From contig CAYFLK010000002.1 in assembly GCA_964344035.1 (NCBI GenBank), positions 1 to 64,000 of the forward strand: 64,000 bases of DNA. The letters run 5' to 3'. Origin of the DNA: UBA1014 sp964344035 (GTDB lineage: Bacteria > SAR324 > NAC60-12). A program made the translations under genes and the position numbers. This document shows positions 10,152 through 19,269 of the stretch, piece after piece (within the stretch, counting starts at the first letter, position 1; each line of letters begins with the position of its first letter). Below the pieces are notes generated by a model. The model did no database searches. It saw nothing but the letters and a program-made list of their open reading frames with translations, and was not told the origin of the DNA.

Positions 10152-10796
10152 ATGATGTATACAATCCATGAGCGGAGTAAGAAAGAACATGGCGGGAAAC
10201 GACCTCGTTTCCTTTTGAAATTGGTTTGTGCCGGACTTTTTTTTTGGCAGGGCGCAGCGAGTGCGGCGGAAATACCGCAGTTGCAGGGCAACACCCCGGA
10301 TACCATCTTCGGTGGGGTGGGGCGGATGTATCAAACCTGGTATGCAGGTATCGATTTCCTGTTGTTGAGCACACCTCATACCAACGCCCACCGTACGGTT
10401 GGTTTGATCAGCCAGTCATTCTGGATCGAATGGTGGCCTGATGACCGGTACGGAGTAAAGGGGTTTGCCTCCCCACAAAAATTCCAGAGTTTCGGCAGCG
10501 ATAGCATTGATATTTCCACTCAGCATCTGGGAGCAATGGCAATAATACGCTTTCCCATTGATCAGCAATGGCAGCTCAGCGCTGGCATGGGATTGGCACA
10601 AACTGCGGCAAAGACACCGGATGGAAGCAAATCCGGCACTTCCCTGGCCACCGAATTCCGCATGGGGGTGAAAATCCTGCCCGATTTGCAGCTTGAGATG
10701 GGAATGTTGTCCCTCGACGGTTCCAGCGGCAGTGCTCCAGGAGATATTCGTCTTGGTTCAACTAGTTATATGTTTGGTTTCAGCAAGGGATTTTAA
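10152..10796 (+). CDS. Secreted protein, probable outer-membrane beta-barrel
   Basis: A 214-residue protein with a basic N-terminus, a hydrophobic segment (about residues 20-34) and a likely signal peptidase site after GAASA. The mature part alternates polar and hydrophobic residues in strand-like blocks and ends in phenylalanine (SYMFGFSKGF), as outer-membrane barrels often do. Two adjacent ATGs (10152, 10155) could serve as start, and neither has a strong ribosome site. I do not recognise the family. A small barrel or an outer-membrane-associated protein is the best reading. Confidence 0.6.
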   Translation: MMYTIHERSKKEHGGKRPRFLLKLVCAGLFFWQGAASAAEIPQLQGNTPDTIFGGVGRMYQTWYAGIDFLLLSTPHTNAHRTVGLISQSFWIEWWPDDRYGVKGFASPQKFQSFGSDSIDISTQHLGAMAIIRFPIDQQWQLSAGMGLAQTAAKTPDGSKSGTSLATEFRMGVKILPDLQLEMGMLSLDGSSGSAPGDIRLGSTSYMFGFSKGF

Positions 10797-10944
10797 TATC
10801 AAGCAGACAGTCTGCATAATTTAGCGGCTCCAATGATAGACATGCACAGGGTGAACAGGCATTTGTCGAAGACCAATATCCATGCCCCGTATTTTGATCC
10901 ATTTGATCCATTAGTCCTGTCAGAACATTCGAAATAGAAGTTAT

Positions 10945-12468
10945 ATGGAATTGCCAAACGTCGAAACTCTGAGCGCGGCAGACAAGGTCTGGTTTGCTCA
11001 GGCGATCGCAGGGATGATTGTCGCCGACGGAAAGGTCGATGAAAGTGAGATGAATTTTCTCAGGCAGGCGATCGGGTTTCTGGAAGACCGCGACGAGGTT
11101 GCCCGTATGATGAATATTGTCAAACAGGGGAAGCCGCCACAATTGGAGGCAGCCGGAATTGAATCAAGGCAGGCGTTCATTATGCTGAAATACCTGTCGG
11201 AATTGATGGTTGCGGATTCCAGGCTTTCAACTGGAGAAATCAGGTTTTTTCTTTATGCCGGAACACTGCTTGGCTTCACCAGGGGAATCCTTACCAAGCT
11301 TTGGAAAACTGCGCGTTCGCAATTGGAACGGCGCAAGCCCAAAGCCATTGTCAGTGTGGGGAATTTGGAAGCGGAAGTAGTTTTGATCGAACTTTCTGAA
11401 AGCAGATTCACATTCCGTTTTCCACTGGCACTGACACCGAATGCAAAAATCATCTTACGCATGCATAAAGATGGATCAGGAACATGGGACCCGGTGGCCT
11501 GCCGCATGCTCGGTCAAAGCAAGGACAAGTATGATGGGGGCAGCTTTTCTATTCACGCCAAGTTCGAACAAAAACTGGCTGAATCACATGGCGTGCTGCA
11601 GATTCTAAACCCTGATCAGTTTCTTGGCAACGAGGGAATCGTTTTGAAACCGAAGAAGAATTCATTGATGGGACGGATGGTGCGTTGTTTTGTCTGTGAC
11701 GAAAAACGTGTTCCGCATTATGTGCTTCGCTCCCGGAGCATGATTACCGAGCCCAATATCTTTGGCGTACCTGCCTATATCAAAAGTGCGGGCAAGCTGG
11801 AATTCTGCGACTACAACATGATTCAGGTCCACACCTGCCCAACCTGCGGATTTTCCAGCAACAGCATCGAATTCTATGGCAAACAGAAAACAGACCAGCC
11901 TCCTTTTGATGTCGAAGCATTCCGTGAAGGCTGGGAGGAAGCAATTCAGCCGTTACTGGAAACAACCAGGAACAACAAGGATGCATACTTCACTGAGGAT
12001 CGTTCCGTGGAAATGGCACTGCTGTCATATGACATGGGACGAGCCACATTTCAACGGCTGGCCGACATCAGCATAGATGAGCAAACCAGAATAAACCTGC
12101 TGAGGAAAATGGCTTCAATGCTGCTGTTTCAGGCGGAATTGTTGATGGAAAACCAGCGGCGGAGTCAGGCCGAAGCAAACCTGAAACAAGTTGTTGACAC
12201 CTTCGAACCGGTGTTTGAAATAATGGAAGGAGAAAGCATTCTCCGTGTGGCGTTGCTGATATTCCAAATCAAGATATATTTCAAGGATTACCAGTCTGCC
12301 GGGCAATACATGAAATTTCTGGATAATTACGACACGGAGGGCAAACTGGATACCGCTTCCTCAGAATACAAAACCCTGCAGGTATGCTCGGCAAAACTGA
12401 AAAAATTCTTTGACGACCGGGAGATACTGTCTCGTGACAATCTGTCCCGGTTTCACGTAGAGGATTAA
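10945..12468 (+). CDS. TerB-like N-terminus plus DUF2225 zinc-ribbon-like protein
   Basis: A 507-residue soluble protein. Residues about 10-125 form an all-helical region with an 'AGMIVADGKVDESEM' type segment typical of TerB-like domains. Residues about 130-235 look like a small beta domain, possibly PilZ-like. Residues about 245-320 carry two Cys pairs (CFVC and CPTC) in the context seen in DUF2225, probably a metal-binding ribbon. The C-terminus is helical and TPR-like (about 330-500). The function is unknown; TerB and DUF2225 proteins are linked to stress or envelope processes only loosely. It lies in the same direction as the coiled-coil gene 260 bp downstream. Confidence 0.65.
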   Translation: MELPNVETLSAADKVWFAQAIAGMIVADGKVDESEMNFLRQAIGFLEDRDEVARMMNIVKQGKPPQLEAAGIESRQAFIMLKYLSELMVADSRLSTGEIRFFLYAGTLLGFTRGILTKLWKTARSQLERRKPKAIVSVGNLEAEVVLIELSESRFTFRFPLALTPNAKIILRMHKDGSGTWDPVACRMLGQSKDKYDGGSFSIHAKFEQKLAESHGVLQILNPDQFLGNEGIVLKPKKNSLMGRMVRCFVCDEKRVPHYVLRSRSMITEPNIFGVPAYIKSAGKLEFCDYNMIQVHTCPTCGFSSNSIEFYGKQKTDQPPFDVEAFREGWEEAIQPLLETTRNNKDAYFTEDRSVEMALLSYDMGRATFQRLADISIDEQTRINLLRKMASMLLFQAELLMENQRRSQAEANLKQVVDTFEPVFEIMEGESILRVALLIFQIKIYFKDYQSAGQYMKFLDNYDTEGKLDTASSEYKTLQVCSAKLKKFFDDREILSRDNLSRFHVED

Positions 12469-12727
12469 CTGGCCTGTTGCATGGACAGGTCTTGCTTCTC
12501 CCATCCTCCGGTTTGTATTTATCCTCATCTTTCACGCCGGTAAATGCAGATGAACTTTCCGGGAATAAAAAAAGCGTTGCTGTTATTCATTCGTGCTGGA
12601 GATGCCAGCTTAACCGGGAGCGGGTTGTGGTGAGGGAAAACAGAAAACTTTATTCACAACTTCTATACCTCGCATGGGGCTCTTGAGTGTTAGTGATTTA
12701 AAATGCCTGTAGTACAATGGAGACTGC

Positions 12728-14320
12728 ATGACGGATCCTTCAGTAAACGCTGACGCTTCAACAAACAGCAAAAACGAGAACCGACCGCCGGCCAGACCAA
12801 GGAACCAGCGGGTATTGCTGTTGTTGCCGGAGGCCCTTTTGAAACGTCTGGGGACGCCCCTGCGGACCCGTTTGACCCAACAGGAACTGACAGTGCCGCT
12901 GGAACCGGAAACCATTGCGGAAGAAAAGCAGAACGAGTTTCAATGGTTGCTGCGTTTTCCGTGGAACCTGCCGAAACCCAAGAATGATAACCCAGTAAAC
13001 AACCGACTCGTTTTCCGGGTCCCGGGGATGGCAAAACTCAGGGAGGAAAAACTGCCCCCTGCTCCGGATGAGCGAATTAATAATTTGACCAGACGTTTTC
13101 ATGATTTAAATTCTCAGCTTGAAGAACGCTGCCGAAAACCGGGATTTCTCAAACTGGTGGGTACCGATGCAGTTATTCGTGAGAAACAGAGGGAAGTGGA
13201 AACATTGAAAGCCAAACTGGAGCAGTTAAACAAGGAAATTAATAAAGTTGACAAATCTTATTATCAGGCCATCAGTTACATCTTCAGCACAGCCATAGAA
13301 CGCTTGACGGGCGTTGCGGTGCTGGAAAAACTGATGAAGGGTTTGATCCGCATCATGCTGATCGATGACCTAGAAAAACGCACGATCGAGGGGCTGGTGC
13401 AAAAAAACTACAGCCGCAAATACCTTTCGCACATGAGTACCAAAGAGCTTGAAGAAAAATACCGCGCCTACAAACAGGAACATGAGAAAGACTCGGAAAG
13501 GGAAATGTCCATCGGGGAATTCATCTTCAAATCACCTGAATTTGAGAAAGTCGATATCGTTTTCTTTAACCGCTGGGATTTTGATGAAGACAGCTTCTTC
13601 GTCCCGGTAGCTTTGCGGAAAAAAACCATTCTCAGCAAACAGGAGCAACGCAAGGCAAAGCAGAATCCGGAATATATTCAAAAGCAGATTGAACAGGAAG
13701 AAGCAGGATTGAAGTCCGCCAATGAACGGCTAAAAGAAGTGATGAAAGATATTAAGCGCATGGAGAAAAGCCATGAAGACGACGAATCCAAATATCAGGC
13801 GTACTTGAGTTCCCGCAAAAGGGTAATCAAGGACATCAAAAGGCGCGAAGCCAGGATAAAATCACTGAAACGCCCGATCAAAATGGAGGACCAGGCTTCC
13901 ATCGTCAAATTCGATCTTTATGAAACCTTCAAAGACAACCAGTCTTTCATGGACCGCCTTGGAGACAAGGTTTCAGGTTGGGGACTGGATACCCTCTGGG
14001 AGAAGCACATGAATCCGGATGACCGGTTCAGTTTCGTCAAACTGCAGGAGATGTCGAAGCTGGCAAAGGAATGGATACGCACGAAGTCAATGTTCGACAA
14101 ATTAAGCAGCGGCACTGACAACCTGGCCGATCAGTTGCTGCAGTTCTCGGCTGAGCATGATTTGCTGGTGAAAGAATCCCGTTCCCGGGCTGCCGGTCCG
14201 GGGAACTACCAGCCGCTGCTCGACGAACACATCCTCGATTCTCTTGAACGGGCTGTTATCAGTTGTGAAATCGTCAACGGTTTTGAACGTGTGCGTCAAG
14301 CTTCCAGGGATGGATTTTGA
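12728..14320 (+). CDS. Large cytoplasmic coiled-coil protein of unknown function
   Basis: A 530-residue, strongly charged protein without a signal peptide or membrane segments. A low-complexity, Asn/Pro-rich N-terminus is followed by coiled-coil stretches at roughly residues 120-185 and 310-385, rich in E/K heptads. A globular section between them includes a 'VDIVFFNRWDFDEDSFFVPV' type segment. I do not recognise a catalytic motif or family. The stop codon overlaps the start of the DUF123 gene by 11 bases, so the two are probably translated together. Confidence 0.65.
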   Translation: MTDPSVNADASTNSKNENRPPARPRNQRVLLLLPEALLKRLGTPLRTRLTQQELTVPLEPETIAEEKQNEFQWLLRFPWNLPKPKNDNPVNNRLVFRVPGMAKLREEKLPPAPDERINNLTRRFHDLNSQLEERCRKPGFLKLVGTDAVIREKQREVETLKAKLEQLNKEINKVDKSYYQAISYIFSTAIERLTGVAVLEKLMKGLIRIMLIDDLEKRTIEGLVQKNYSRKYLSHMSTKELEEKYRAYKQEHEKDSEREMSIGEFIFKSPEFEKVDIVFFNRWDFDEDSFFVPVALRKKTILSKQEQRKAKQNPEYIQKQIEQEEAGLKSANERLKEVMKDIKRMEKSHEDDESKYQAYLSSRKRVIKDIKRREARIKSLKRPIKMEDQASIVKFDLYETFKDNQSFMDRLGDKVSGWGLDTLWEKHMNPDDRFSFVKLQEMSKLAKEWIRTKSMFDKLSSGTDNLADQLLQFSAEHDLLVKESRSRAAGPGNYQPLLDEHILDSLERAVISCEIVNGFERVRQASRDGF

Positions 14321-14786
14321 ACAGGAATTGTCCGCCTCCGGAGGGACTTACATTCTGATACTGAATGCCTCAAGCAGCTTCCGTGTACTGATTGGACGAT
14401 TGGGCATATTTGAAGGGAAGCCTGGAGTTTATTTGTATGTGGGCAGCGCTTTTGGCCCCGGGGGGATCAAAGCCCGGTTGGGACGCCATGCGGGGTTGAG
14501 CAGGCGTCATCACTGGCATATCGATTACCTGCGCAGAGAAGTTACGCTGTCGCAAGTGTGGTATACCCATGATCCCGAGCGGAGAGAACACCTGTGGGCA
14601 GGAATTTGGCGCATGTGGCCGCAATCCCAGGTGCTCATGCCCGGATTTGGATCTTCAGACTGTTCCTGCCTAACTCACCTCTTCCACCTCCCTGAATTCC
14701 CGGACTTACAGGAATTTCGTGCAGTTGCATATGACAAGCAGACAAATCATGAAGAAATCCTTTCCTGGGTCCCCCTTTCTTCATGA
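14310..14786 (+). CDS. DUF123 family GIY-YIG-like protein
   Basis: A 158-residue protein of the DUF123 family, small proteins distantly related to GIY-YIG endonucleases and in some organisms fused to endonuclease III. Supporting segments are GTYILIL, then PGVYLYVGSAFGPGGIKARLGRH, which covers the YVGSA core and the arginine, then HWHIDYL, and a late GSSDCSCLTHL segment. The ATG at 14310 is chosen because the family begins just before the GTYIL strand; longer in-frame starts lie inside the upstream gene. It ends 6 bases inside the convergent acyltransferase gene. A nuclease role is inferred, not shown. Confidence 0.75.
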   Translation: MDFEQELSASGGTYILILNASSSFRVLIGRLGIFEGKPGVYLYVGSAFGPGGIKARLGRHAGLSRRHHWHIDYLRREVTLSQVWYTHDPERREHLWAGIWRMWPQSQVLMPGFGSSDCSCLTHLFHLPEFPDLQEFRAVAYDKQTNHEEILSWVPLSS

Positions 14787-15737
14787 TGAACTGGTTTGGT
14801 CAAGCAGCGCGTCTTTCTTCTCCCAGAGATCGTTTAGCCATTTACGGGTTGTCTGGAACCCTTCTATTTCTTTCAAACTTTCCGGCAGCGGGGCGTTATC
14901 CCCATCGAGCGGGAGTTGATCAATTTTCACCACCACTTTTTTTACCCTGCCGAATGCGAGGTCCCAGAATTTTGGAGAACTGAGCCCGGGGTAGCTGATG
15001 GTGACGTCGAGCACGGAGGTCAGTTGATCGCCGATTGTGGAAAGTACCATGTGCACTCCCCCGGCACGAGGTTTTAGCAGATTGCGATAGGGTGACTTGA
15101 AGCGCGAGTGTTTTGAGTGGGTGAACCGTGTACCTTCCACAAAATTGATGATGGTGAAAGGTTCGCCGCGCAGAGATTCACAGGACTTCCTGGTGGTATC
15201 AAGGTCCTTTCCGTGCATCTCAGGATGCAGATTCAGATAAGTGCGGGAATAACGTTTCATAACCGGCATTTCATAACTCCACAATGCCTGCCCGAAAACC
15301 GGGATCCACAGCAATTCCTGTTTGAGAAAAAAACGCGGGAAAGGCATCTTCTCGCGGGCAATGAGGAAAATAGAGATGATGTCTCCCGCGGAGAGATGAT
15401 TGCTGATCACCAGGTAAGAACCTTTCGGTCTCAAGCCTTCCTGCCCGCTGATTTGATACTCCACCTGGTGCAGGAAGGAAAACAGGGCATTGTGTGAATA
15501 AATCCAGCGGTTGGCCAATCCGTAGAACCATTTTCGCAAAACTGACCGGGCGCGTGTCCCGCTGAGCAAATACTTGAATGGAACCAGTGCCAGGATGATC
15601 AGACCGACTCCAAGGGTGGAGATAAGCAGCCAGAGGATGATCAGTATTCCCTTGATGACGTCAGGAAGAATACCGACCAGCCGGGGAGTTGTATCGGGGA
15701 AATCGGCGTCTGAATCAGCGCGGGGCGACATATCCAT
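14781..15737 (-). CDS. Lysophospholipid acyltransferase family (PlsC/YihG-like)
   Basis: A 318-residue membrane acyltransferase. A hydrophobic segment (about residues 22-50) precedes the block I motif NHLSAGD (HX4D). FVEGTRF follows as the block III-like motif, with valine in place of the common proline. These are the acyl-CoA or acyl-ACP acyltransferase signatures, and the layout is closest to the YihG-type branch that acylates lysophospholipids. The start at 15737 (with an ATG also at 15731) is preferred over an ATG 132 bases upstream, because the extra residues are unlike the family. It overlaps the end of cfa by about 20 bases, placing it last in the rsmA-S41-cfa operon. Membrane phospholipid remodelling fits both neighbours. 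Confidence 0.85.
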   Translation of the reverse strand: MDMSPRADSDADFPDTTPRLVGILPDVIKGILIILWLLISTLGVGLIILALVPFKYLLSGTRARSVLRKWFYGLANRWIYSHNALFSFLHQVEYQISGQEGLRPKGSYLVISNHLSAGDIISIFLIAREKMPFPRFFLKQELLWIPVFGQALWSYEMPVMKRYSRTYLNLHPEMHGKDLDTTRKSCESLRGEPFTIINFVEGTRFTHSKHSRFKSPYRNLLKPRAGGVHMVLSTIGDQLTSVLDVTISYPGLSSPKFWDLAFGRVKKVVVKIDQLPLDGDNAPLPESLKEIEGFQTTRKWLNDLWEKKDALLDQTSSS

Positions 15738-16830
15738 GGGGAAGCCCCTGTTTGGAAAACACGAGTTGCCAAAGTTGATTGCGCCTTGCTCTAAAAGAAC
15801 CTGCACAGCTGAGAAGGTAGAATTTCCACATGCGGAAAAACCGTTCGTCATAATAATGAACCAGTTCACGCCAGTGATGCTGAAAATTGCGTAACCAGTG
15901 CATCAGGGTCCGGTCATAATCGATGCCGAAGTTGTGCCAGTCTTCAAGTAAAAGCAGACCCTCAGCGGCTTCACTGATTTGTTTTGCCGACGGCAGCATT
16001 GAATTTGGAAATATATAACGCTTTACCCAGGGATTGGTTGTCACTTCTGAACGATTGTTGCCTATGGTCTGCAGCAGGAAAAGACCGCCTTTTATCAGGC
16101 AGCGGTTGATGATTTGAAAATACGTGTGGTAATTATGGTAACCCACGTGTTCAAACATGCCGATGGAAACGATACGGTCATATTTTTCATTGACTTCACG
16201 GTAATCTTTTACCTGGATTTCCACCGGCAGTCCCAGGCATTCCTCCTTGGCCAGATCCGCCTGTTTCCGGGAAATAGTGATCCCCACCACCTTTACTGAA
16301 AACCGTTCCACCAGAAACCTGGCGGTCCCACCCCATCCGCAGCCGATATCAAGGACTCGCATTCCGGGTTCGAGCATCAGCTTGCGTCCTATCAGATCCA
16401 GCTTTGCCTCCTGTGCCTGGTCCAGCGTTTTCGCATCCCTCCAGTAGGCGCAGCTGTAGATCATCCGCCGATCAAGCATCCGTTGGTAAAGTTCGTTTCC
16501 AATGTCATAGTGCGCTTCCCCGACCTCGAATGCGCGCAAGGGTTTCTGAAAATTGATCAGCATGGATTGCAGCAGGTAGAACCAATGGAACCAGGGGTGT
16601 AGTTTGCGGTCCAGTTCTAACCCCAAGACACGGGTCATCATCTCATCCAGCTGATCACAGTCCCACCATCCTTCCATATAAGTTTCTCCTACGCCAAGGG
16701 AACCGTCCCGCAGGATACGTCGGTAAGTACGCGGATCATGCACCTGCACATCCCAGGGGCGATCCCCGTTCAGCAATACTCCTGCCTGTTCAAGCAACGA
16801 CTGCAGTTTAGTCATGAACAAGTTTTTCAT
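15715..16830 (-). CDS. cfa: Cyclopropane-fatty-acyl-phospholipid synthase
   Basis: A 371-residue SAM-dependent enzyme that adds a methylene group from S-adenosylmethionine across cis double bonds of membrane phospholipid acyl chains. The N-terminal lipid-binding part (GVGETYMEGWWD) is followed by HYDIGNELYQRMLD, the SAM-binding VLDIGCGWGG loop (about residues 159-168) and GMFEHVG. Length is typical of the E. coli-like Cfa branch. It starts 11 bases after the degenerate S41 gene on the same strand, so it is co-transcribed. The product usually helps membranes tolerate acid, solvent or stationary-phase stress. Confidence 0.95.
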   Translation of the reverse strand: MKNLFMTKLQSLLEQAGVLLNGDRPWDVQVHDPRTYRRILRDGSLGVGETYMEGWWDCDQLDEMMTRVLGLELDRKLHPWFHWFYLLQSMLINFQKPLRAFEVGEAHYDIGNELYQRMLDRRMIYSCAYWRDAKTLDQAQEAKLDLIGRKLMLEPGMRVLDIGCGWGGTARFLVERFSVKVVGITISRKQADLAKEECLGLPVEIQVKDYREVNEKYDRIVSIGMFEHVGYHNYHTYFQIINRCLIKGGLFLLQTIGNNRSEVTTNPWVKRYIFPNSMLPSAKQISEAAEGLLLLEDWHNFGIDYDRTLMHWLRNFQHHWRELVHYYDERFFRMWKFYLLSCAGSFRARRNQLWQLVFSKQGLPHGYVAPR

Positions 16831-16841
16831 GGCTCTCTCGC

Positions 16842-18299
16842 TTACAAACTTCCGGCAAATCGCAGTACGTCCTGCAATTTTGAATTGTGAAACAACCAGT
16901 AATCAGGCTGATAACCTGAAGGTGCCACCGGGTTGCTGTCCTCGTCAAGGTGGAGACGGTGGCTGATGGAAAGCAGAATCCGGGAATGGGGCAGCTGGTA
17001 CAAAGGGATAGAACGGTCACGGGGGAAAGTCCCTGTCATTGAACCCACCAAATAGGAATCATTCAGTTGTTTTGCCAATGCAGCAAGAAACTGACACCCG
17101 TCTCCACAATGTTCATTGACGACCACAACCATGCGCTTGTTCCATGCGGGAGCATCGGCAATTCCGCTGAAAATGAATTTTGTTTCTACCCATTTTTCCT
17201 GAATATCATTTTCCTGATAATGTTCAAGCAAAGACAGCAGCTGCAGGCGTCGTTTTTCAAGCACATCCCTGACAACCAGTGGATTGCGTGAATAACGCAG
17301 GTCCCACTGCACACGGTTCATCAGGCCCCGCATGATAGGGATTGTCTGTTTTTCAAGGAGGATGACGTTTTTCCATTGATTCCCTGTCAGTTCACGCAGC
17401 CATTTTTCGATGAATGAAAAAGTGCCGTCATGGTTGCCGCGTACATCCAGCACCAGCTTTCCGGCCTTCCGCAACTGCCGACCGACCTTCAAAAATTCCC
17501 GGGTTGCCCGCTCCCGGTCTTTGCCCTCCCGGTACCAGGCAAGGTAGGGTATATGTCCGTCAGAGAATTTGAATAACCGGGAACCTGGTATAGTGCGTTT
17601 TGCCTTGGCTAAAGTCAGGGGGAGGACAACCTTTTCCCTTGTCCCCAGTTCATTTTCGAAATCACACACCAGCGGCTGAGGCTGCAAGGTGTCCAGTTTC
17701 CCCAGTTCAAACCTTGGTTCATCGGCACGCTCGGGGATAACAGGAAACAGCTTCTGTTTCCCGGAACTGCAGCCGGCCAGCCAGTGATTTGCGATGATTG
17801 GGTATGCGATGTCCGGAAGGACCCGGTTGCGCCCCTGTTGCCGCACGATTCTCAGCCCCGTAGAGAATGCAGCCCTCGGTTCAACCTGGCTGTAGTAATG
17901 GCGTTTTTGCAGAAAGAGGTCCCCGCGCAGTTGTGGATCCTCCGTGAATGAAAGCTCCTGCAGCAGTTTCTGCTGGAAATGATGTGTGAGCAGCGGGTTG
18001 GGGTTGGCCTGCAGTTCCTGCTCAAGAGATGAGAATATTTCCTCCCAGTCCGTGCCCGCCTGTTTGAGGATGCGATGCCGGGCATAGGTGTTCCGCAACA
18101 ACCATTTTGTCACTTGCAAATCGGTCTGCATTTGTGCGCGTGTGAGAAAAGGAGGGGCTTCGCCGGACAAATCAATTGGCAGCACCGACACCAGCGCATG
18201 GGTAGGGGCGGTGAATCCGAACAACGCACCAATGCACAACAGGGAAGTTTGAAATAATACGAAAACTGTTCGTATTCTATCCCGGTTCATGTGGTTCAT
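16842..18299 (-). CDS. Secreted S41-like peptidase homologue with altered active site
   Basis: A 485-residue protein with a signal peptide (hydrophobic segment about residues 11-36). The C-terminal half follows the tail-specific protease (S41) fold: KLVLDVRGNHDGT, then VVVVNEHCGDGCQFLAAL (about residues 390-407), then LVGSMTGTF. Aligned to the usual NxGTASASE helix start, the nucleophilic serine position reads Asp (CGDGCQ) and the lysine in the later G-K segment is absent. This suggests a catalytically dead or chemically altered member; the alignment was made by eye. It overlaps rsmA by 4 bases (ATGA) and precedes cfa. A scaffold or binding role in the periplasm is possible but unproven. Confidence 0.7.
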   Translation of the reverse strand: MNHMNRDRIRTVFVLFQTSLLCIGALFGFTAPTHALVSVLPIDLSGEAPPFLTRAQMQTDLQVTKWLLRNTYARHRILKQAGTDWEEIFSSLEQELQANPNPLLTHHFQQKLLQELSFTEDPQLRGDLFLQKRHYYSQVEPRAAFSTGLRIVRQQGRNRVLPDIAYPIIANHWLAGCSSGKQKLFPVIPERADEPRFELGKLDTLQPQPLVCDFENELGTREKVVLPLTLAKAKRTIPGSRLFKFSDGHIPYLAWYREGKDRERATREFLKVGRQLRKAGKLVLDVRGNHDGTFSFIEKWLRELTGNQWKNVILLEKQTIPIMRGLMNRVQWDLRYSRNPLVVRDVLEKRRLQLLSLLEHYQENDIQEKWVETKFIFSGIADAPAWNKRMVVVVNEHCGDGCQFLAALAKQLNDSYLVGSMTGTFPRDRSIPLYQLPHSRILLSISHRLHLDEDSNPVAPSGYQPDYWLFHNSKLQDVLRFAGSL

Positions 18300-19078
18300 A
18301 CCTGGTAATCACGGAACAGCATCTTCCACTCTTCCAGAGATAATCCATCCGGACGGCGCATTCCCCATTCCTGTTTCAAAGCGCCTGCTCTACGTCGATG
18401 CCATTCCGGAAAATGCCTCTGAATATTGTTGATCAGCGTCTTGCGACGATGCTGAAACAAACGCCGCGTCCAGTCCAGGAAAACGGACTCCTCTTCGGTT
18501 TTCATTCCCGAATCCATGGGAACCAGGTGCACGACCGCGGACCTGACTTTCGGCGGGGGTCTAAACGCCTGGGGCGGAACGCGGGTTACAATGCGGCTCT
18601 TAAATGCAAGACCCGCGGCAATGGAGAGGGGTCCAAAATGCTTCTTGGCTTGTGGAGTCGCGCAGATCCGTTCCGCAACTTCATCCTGCACCATCACCGT
18701 CAGAGACGTCCATGCGCGCCTCACTGGAAGCAGGCGCAGCAGAAGCGCAGTCGCAATTTGATAGGGCAGATTGGCAACCAGTTTGTAGGGTGGCGAATGG
18801 CATTCCGCCAAGTCTTCGATTGACATTGACATCACGTCTCCTTCAAGCAAATGAAATCCCGGGCAAGTCCCGAAAATTGTCTTCAAAACATCACACAGTT
18901 CCGGATCGACTTCTATGGAAGTAACCTGAGCTTTGCGTTGCAAAAGCGCCTGCGTGAGGAAACCACGTCCGGCCCCGATTTCCAGCACACTGTCACAGGA
19001 ACATATTCCCGCGCACTCAAGCATTTCTTCCACAACCCCCCTTCTGATCAGGAAATGCTGCCCCCACTTTTTGCTCAT
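18296..19078 (-). CDS. rsmA: 16S rRNA dimethyladenosine transferase (RsmA/KsgA)
   Basis: A 260-residue SAM-dependent methyltransferase that dimethylates the two adjacent adenosines in the 3' terminal helix of 16S rRNA during small-subunit assembly. It begins KKWGQHFL and has the SAM loop LEIGAGRGFLT, the acidic IEVDPEL, the catalytic NLPYQIA motif (canonical NLPY), and the FxPPPKVRSAVVHL and HRRKTL blocks of the family. It is the first gene of the minus-strand operon, reading away from lon across a 191-bp divergent gap. Confidence 0.96.
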   Translation of the reverse strand: MSKKWGQHFLIRRGVVEEMLECAGICSCDSVLEIGAGRGFLTQALLQRKAQVTSIEVDPELCDVLKTIFGTCPGFHLLEGDVMSMSIEDLAECHSPPYKLVANLPYQIATALLLRLLPVRRAWTSLTVMVQDEVAERICATPQAKKHFGPLSIAAGLAFKSRIVTRVPPQAFRPPPKVRSAVVHLVPMDSGMKTEEESVFLDWTRRLFQHRRKTLINNIQRHFPEWHRRRAGALKQEWGMRRPDGLSLEEWKMLFRDYQV

Positions 19079-19269
19079 CCTGAACTCCGGACGGTCCTTT
19101 TTTCAGCCCCAATCTGCATCATTCACTGTATCGCAAAATGAAATTGATTTGAACCGCCAGATTTGTTATGATCAATAAAAATAAATAATTCAGTATCTTG
19201 TCTTCCTTCTGCCGCGTCTTTAAATGTTGCGGTACGCGTCAAATAATCACCCCTGAACCAGACACAGTT

